DNA of 64,000 bases, taken from the NCBI RefSeq assembly GCF_037038585.1, contig NC_092523.1, positions 48,749,501-48,813,500 on the forward strand, in the 5' to 3' direction. Source of the DNA: Patagioenas fasciata (taxonomy: Eukaryota; Chordata; Aves; Columbiformes; Columbidae). Positions 62,301 to 64,000 of the stretch are shown here, piece after piece (the first letter of the stretch is position 1; each line of letters begins with the position of its first letter). The position numbers and the translations under genes were made by a program. The notes below the pieces were generated by a model. The model did no database searches, was not told the origin of the DNA, and saw only the letters and a list, made by a program, of their open reading frames with translations.

Positions 62301-63699
62301 TCCCTAACCATTTTAAGTTCTAGTACTAATGCACTTTTTCTCCATACAGACGGCATGATATAAAGCATTTTGCTGACACCAGACAGATTATGTATACTCC
62401 TTTTCATTCTCTCTCTGGAAAGTCTTATAAAAAAATAATCCAGTTGTACCAGCATCACCTCTTTTGACAAACCTATGCCACATTTTACCTCATTTATCAC
62501 TGACTCTTGTACCATTAATGACTGTTTACTTATTCCCTTGCAGAGCAGCAGTAGTGATTAATTCTATACTTGGCCATGACTACTCCCATGTCTAAAAACA
62601 AATGAACCAACCAACTAAACAAATCCACAACCCTAACTCAGTGCCATTTTATGAAACACTGCATTGGTGGCATTCTGACAGCTCTGACCTAAAGTTAAGA
62701 CCTCAAGCATTTGCCTTATTGTTAAAAATAACATCCAGGGAAACATCTCCGTTGCTAACTGACATGGTACAGTACTGAAAAATCAAGTCTCTGGTTTGAT
62801 CCTACCCAATCTGGTTTACAAAAGGACACAATGCTCCTTCTGTCTGCCAAGAGCAACATATTATGCAGTGTTTGGAAGCTAAAGAGCTCTTGTTCCAATT
62901 TAATTAACCTGTTGCATAATTATTTATATGCAACAACTGTATAAGCGCACCAGTACATACACATTCATGATTCACCTGAAGGATTATTTGAACGGTATTT
63001 CAAACTATGTAAGTGTGGTTGGTAGCAATACAAATAGATTTGACCATTAGACTGCTAAAGCAGACAGTTTCCCCTTCCTCTTCCATGGTGTAAAACACAA
63101 CTCCTACATATGCCATGCACAGCTCTGGGGCAACAATTAGAACATTCAAAGTTGCACAGGAAAAACTGGCCACCCACTCGAGTTGCTGAAGCACGATGAA
63201 TTGCCCAGCCAGCACCAGCTCTCCGGACAAATTGACTGCACTTGGCAACTGACCTCAGGAGTACACATTCTTGATGTGCGATAAATAGCAGCAAGACTTG
63301 CAAGCTGTTAGCTTTATTTACAAGTAATTGTGTCTCAGCAGTGTTACAAAAGATGCAAGCTTGGCATGAAGCCTTAACGTTGCAAGGTGTGCTGCTCCCT
63401 CTCTGCTACTGCTAGCTATCTCTTCACTTCCCAGTTACTGTCTTTATTCCTGACTGTTCCCTTCCATCCTTTCATTCCAATGGACACACTCATACTTTGT
63501 TCCTCATCCTAATTAATACATCCACATCTCTATTTAGAATTTTCAAATGTGCTTCCTCCCTCTCAGAAATGTCTTGCTTGGACACCAGTTTTCTCAGGTC
63601 CACCTCTTGCTTCCCATCTCCTCAGCAGTCCTGACAAGGTCAGCTGAAGAGAACCTCCTTCCTGGATAATTTTTCCATAACAGTTTTAAGCAGTAAGAC

Positions 63700-63960
63700 A
63701 AATGGAAATGTGATGAAAGCCTACAATCACTTGAAGGTCACACCTAGACAGAAAGAAAGAGGGGAACTAATATTTTCAACAGAAAGACAGGATGAGGATT
63801 TAAACAGGGAAAAACTTGTGACAGGGGAACGTATGCAGCTACAAAATAATCTCCCCAAGGAAAAGGCACAACCTCCTTGGACAGTTTGGAGCTTTTGAGG
63901 CACAGACTAGGCAACATCTGCAGAAATAAACTGCAGCGAATGATGATGAATCAACAAGGC
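63700..63960 (+). mobile_element. Possible very old CR1-like fragment
   Basis: The segment has the layout of a CR1 3' region (AATCTCCCCAAGGAA, then CAGACTAGGCAACATCTG) but is heavily diverged. A 62-codon open frame at 63710-63898 may be a remnant. The family is uncertain. Confidence 0.35.
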
Positions 63961-64000
63961 AGACAAGACCATGCAACCAGGCTATTCAGTGAACAGTTCA

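Larger units (their letters stand above)
55052..64000 (-). other. FAM13A: FAM13A intron running off the right edge
   Basis: At least 8.9 kb with no FAM13A exon that I can find. The family segment SSQEDERPLSPFYLS and the RhoGAP domain, expected upstream, are absent. It holds the solo LTR at 58823-59296, an inverted repeat at 62911-62934 and a possible old CR1 at 63.7 kb. Confidence 0.55.

Overview
This is vertebrate nuclear DNA, almost certainly from a bird. Genes are split into short exons with GT-AG introns. The interspersed repeats are CR1 (chicken repeat 1) LINE fragments plus one retroviral LTR, and I recognised no Alu, B1 or L1. The window holds the 3' parts of two genes arranged tail to tail, HERC3 on the + strand and FAM13A on the - strand. 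This is the order known from human 4q22.1. No complete gene is present. All identifications come from recalled protein families and reading-frame continuity; nothing was searched.

Left part, 1-13.85 kb: eight HERC3 exons (1112-12288) encode the last 375 residues, the HECT ubiquitin-ligase domain with its catalytic cysteine codon at 12187-12189. A 3' UTR of about 1.5 kb follows, with AATAAA at 13825-13830. The N-terminal RCC1-repeat part lies upstream of the window.

Middle and right part, about 15.45-64 kb: sixteen FAM13A exons on the - strand (55051 down to 18690) encode a continuous 674-residue C-terminal part. It carries basic, possibly nuclear-localising patches, a conserved central block and several coiled coils. 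A long 3' UTR runs down to about 15.45 kb. I see no RhoGAP-domain exons, so the 5' end of the long isoform must lie beyond 64 kb. The two 3' ends are about 1.6 kb apart.

Mobile elements: a 5'-truncated CR1 in the last HERC3 intron, a younger-looking CR1 at 40.0-40.5 kb, two short CR1 3' ends (43.0 and 51.5 kb), a possible very old CR1 at 63.7 kb, and a 474-bp solo LTR at 58.8-59.3 kb flanked by a perfect 5-bp target duplication.

The most interesting unexplained signals are in FAM13A around its 43-bp exon 5 and exon 6. One is a phase-compatible candidate alternative last exon (44263-44406) that would give the RhoGAP half a membrane-spanning tail. The other is a GC-richer candidate internal promoter and first exon (41570-42032) just upstream of exon 6. 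Together they could divide the gene into separately expressed N- and C-terminal halves. Both are inferences that transcript data would settle.
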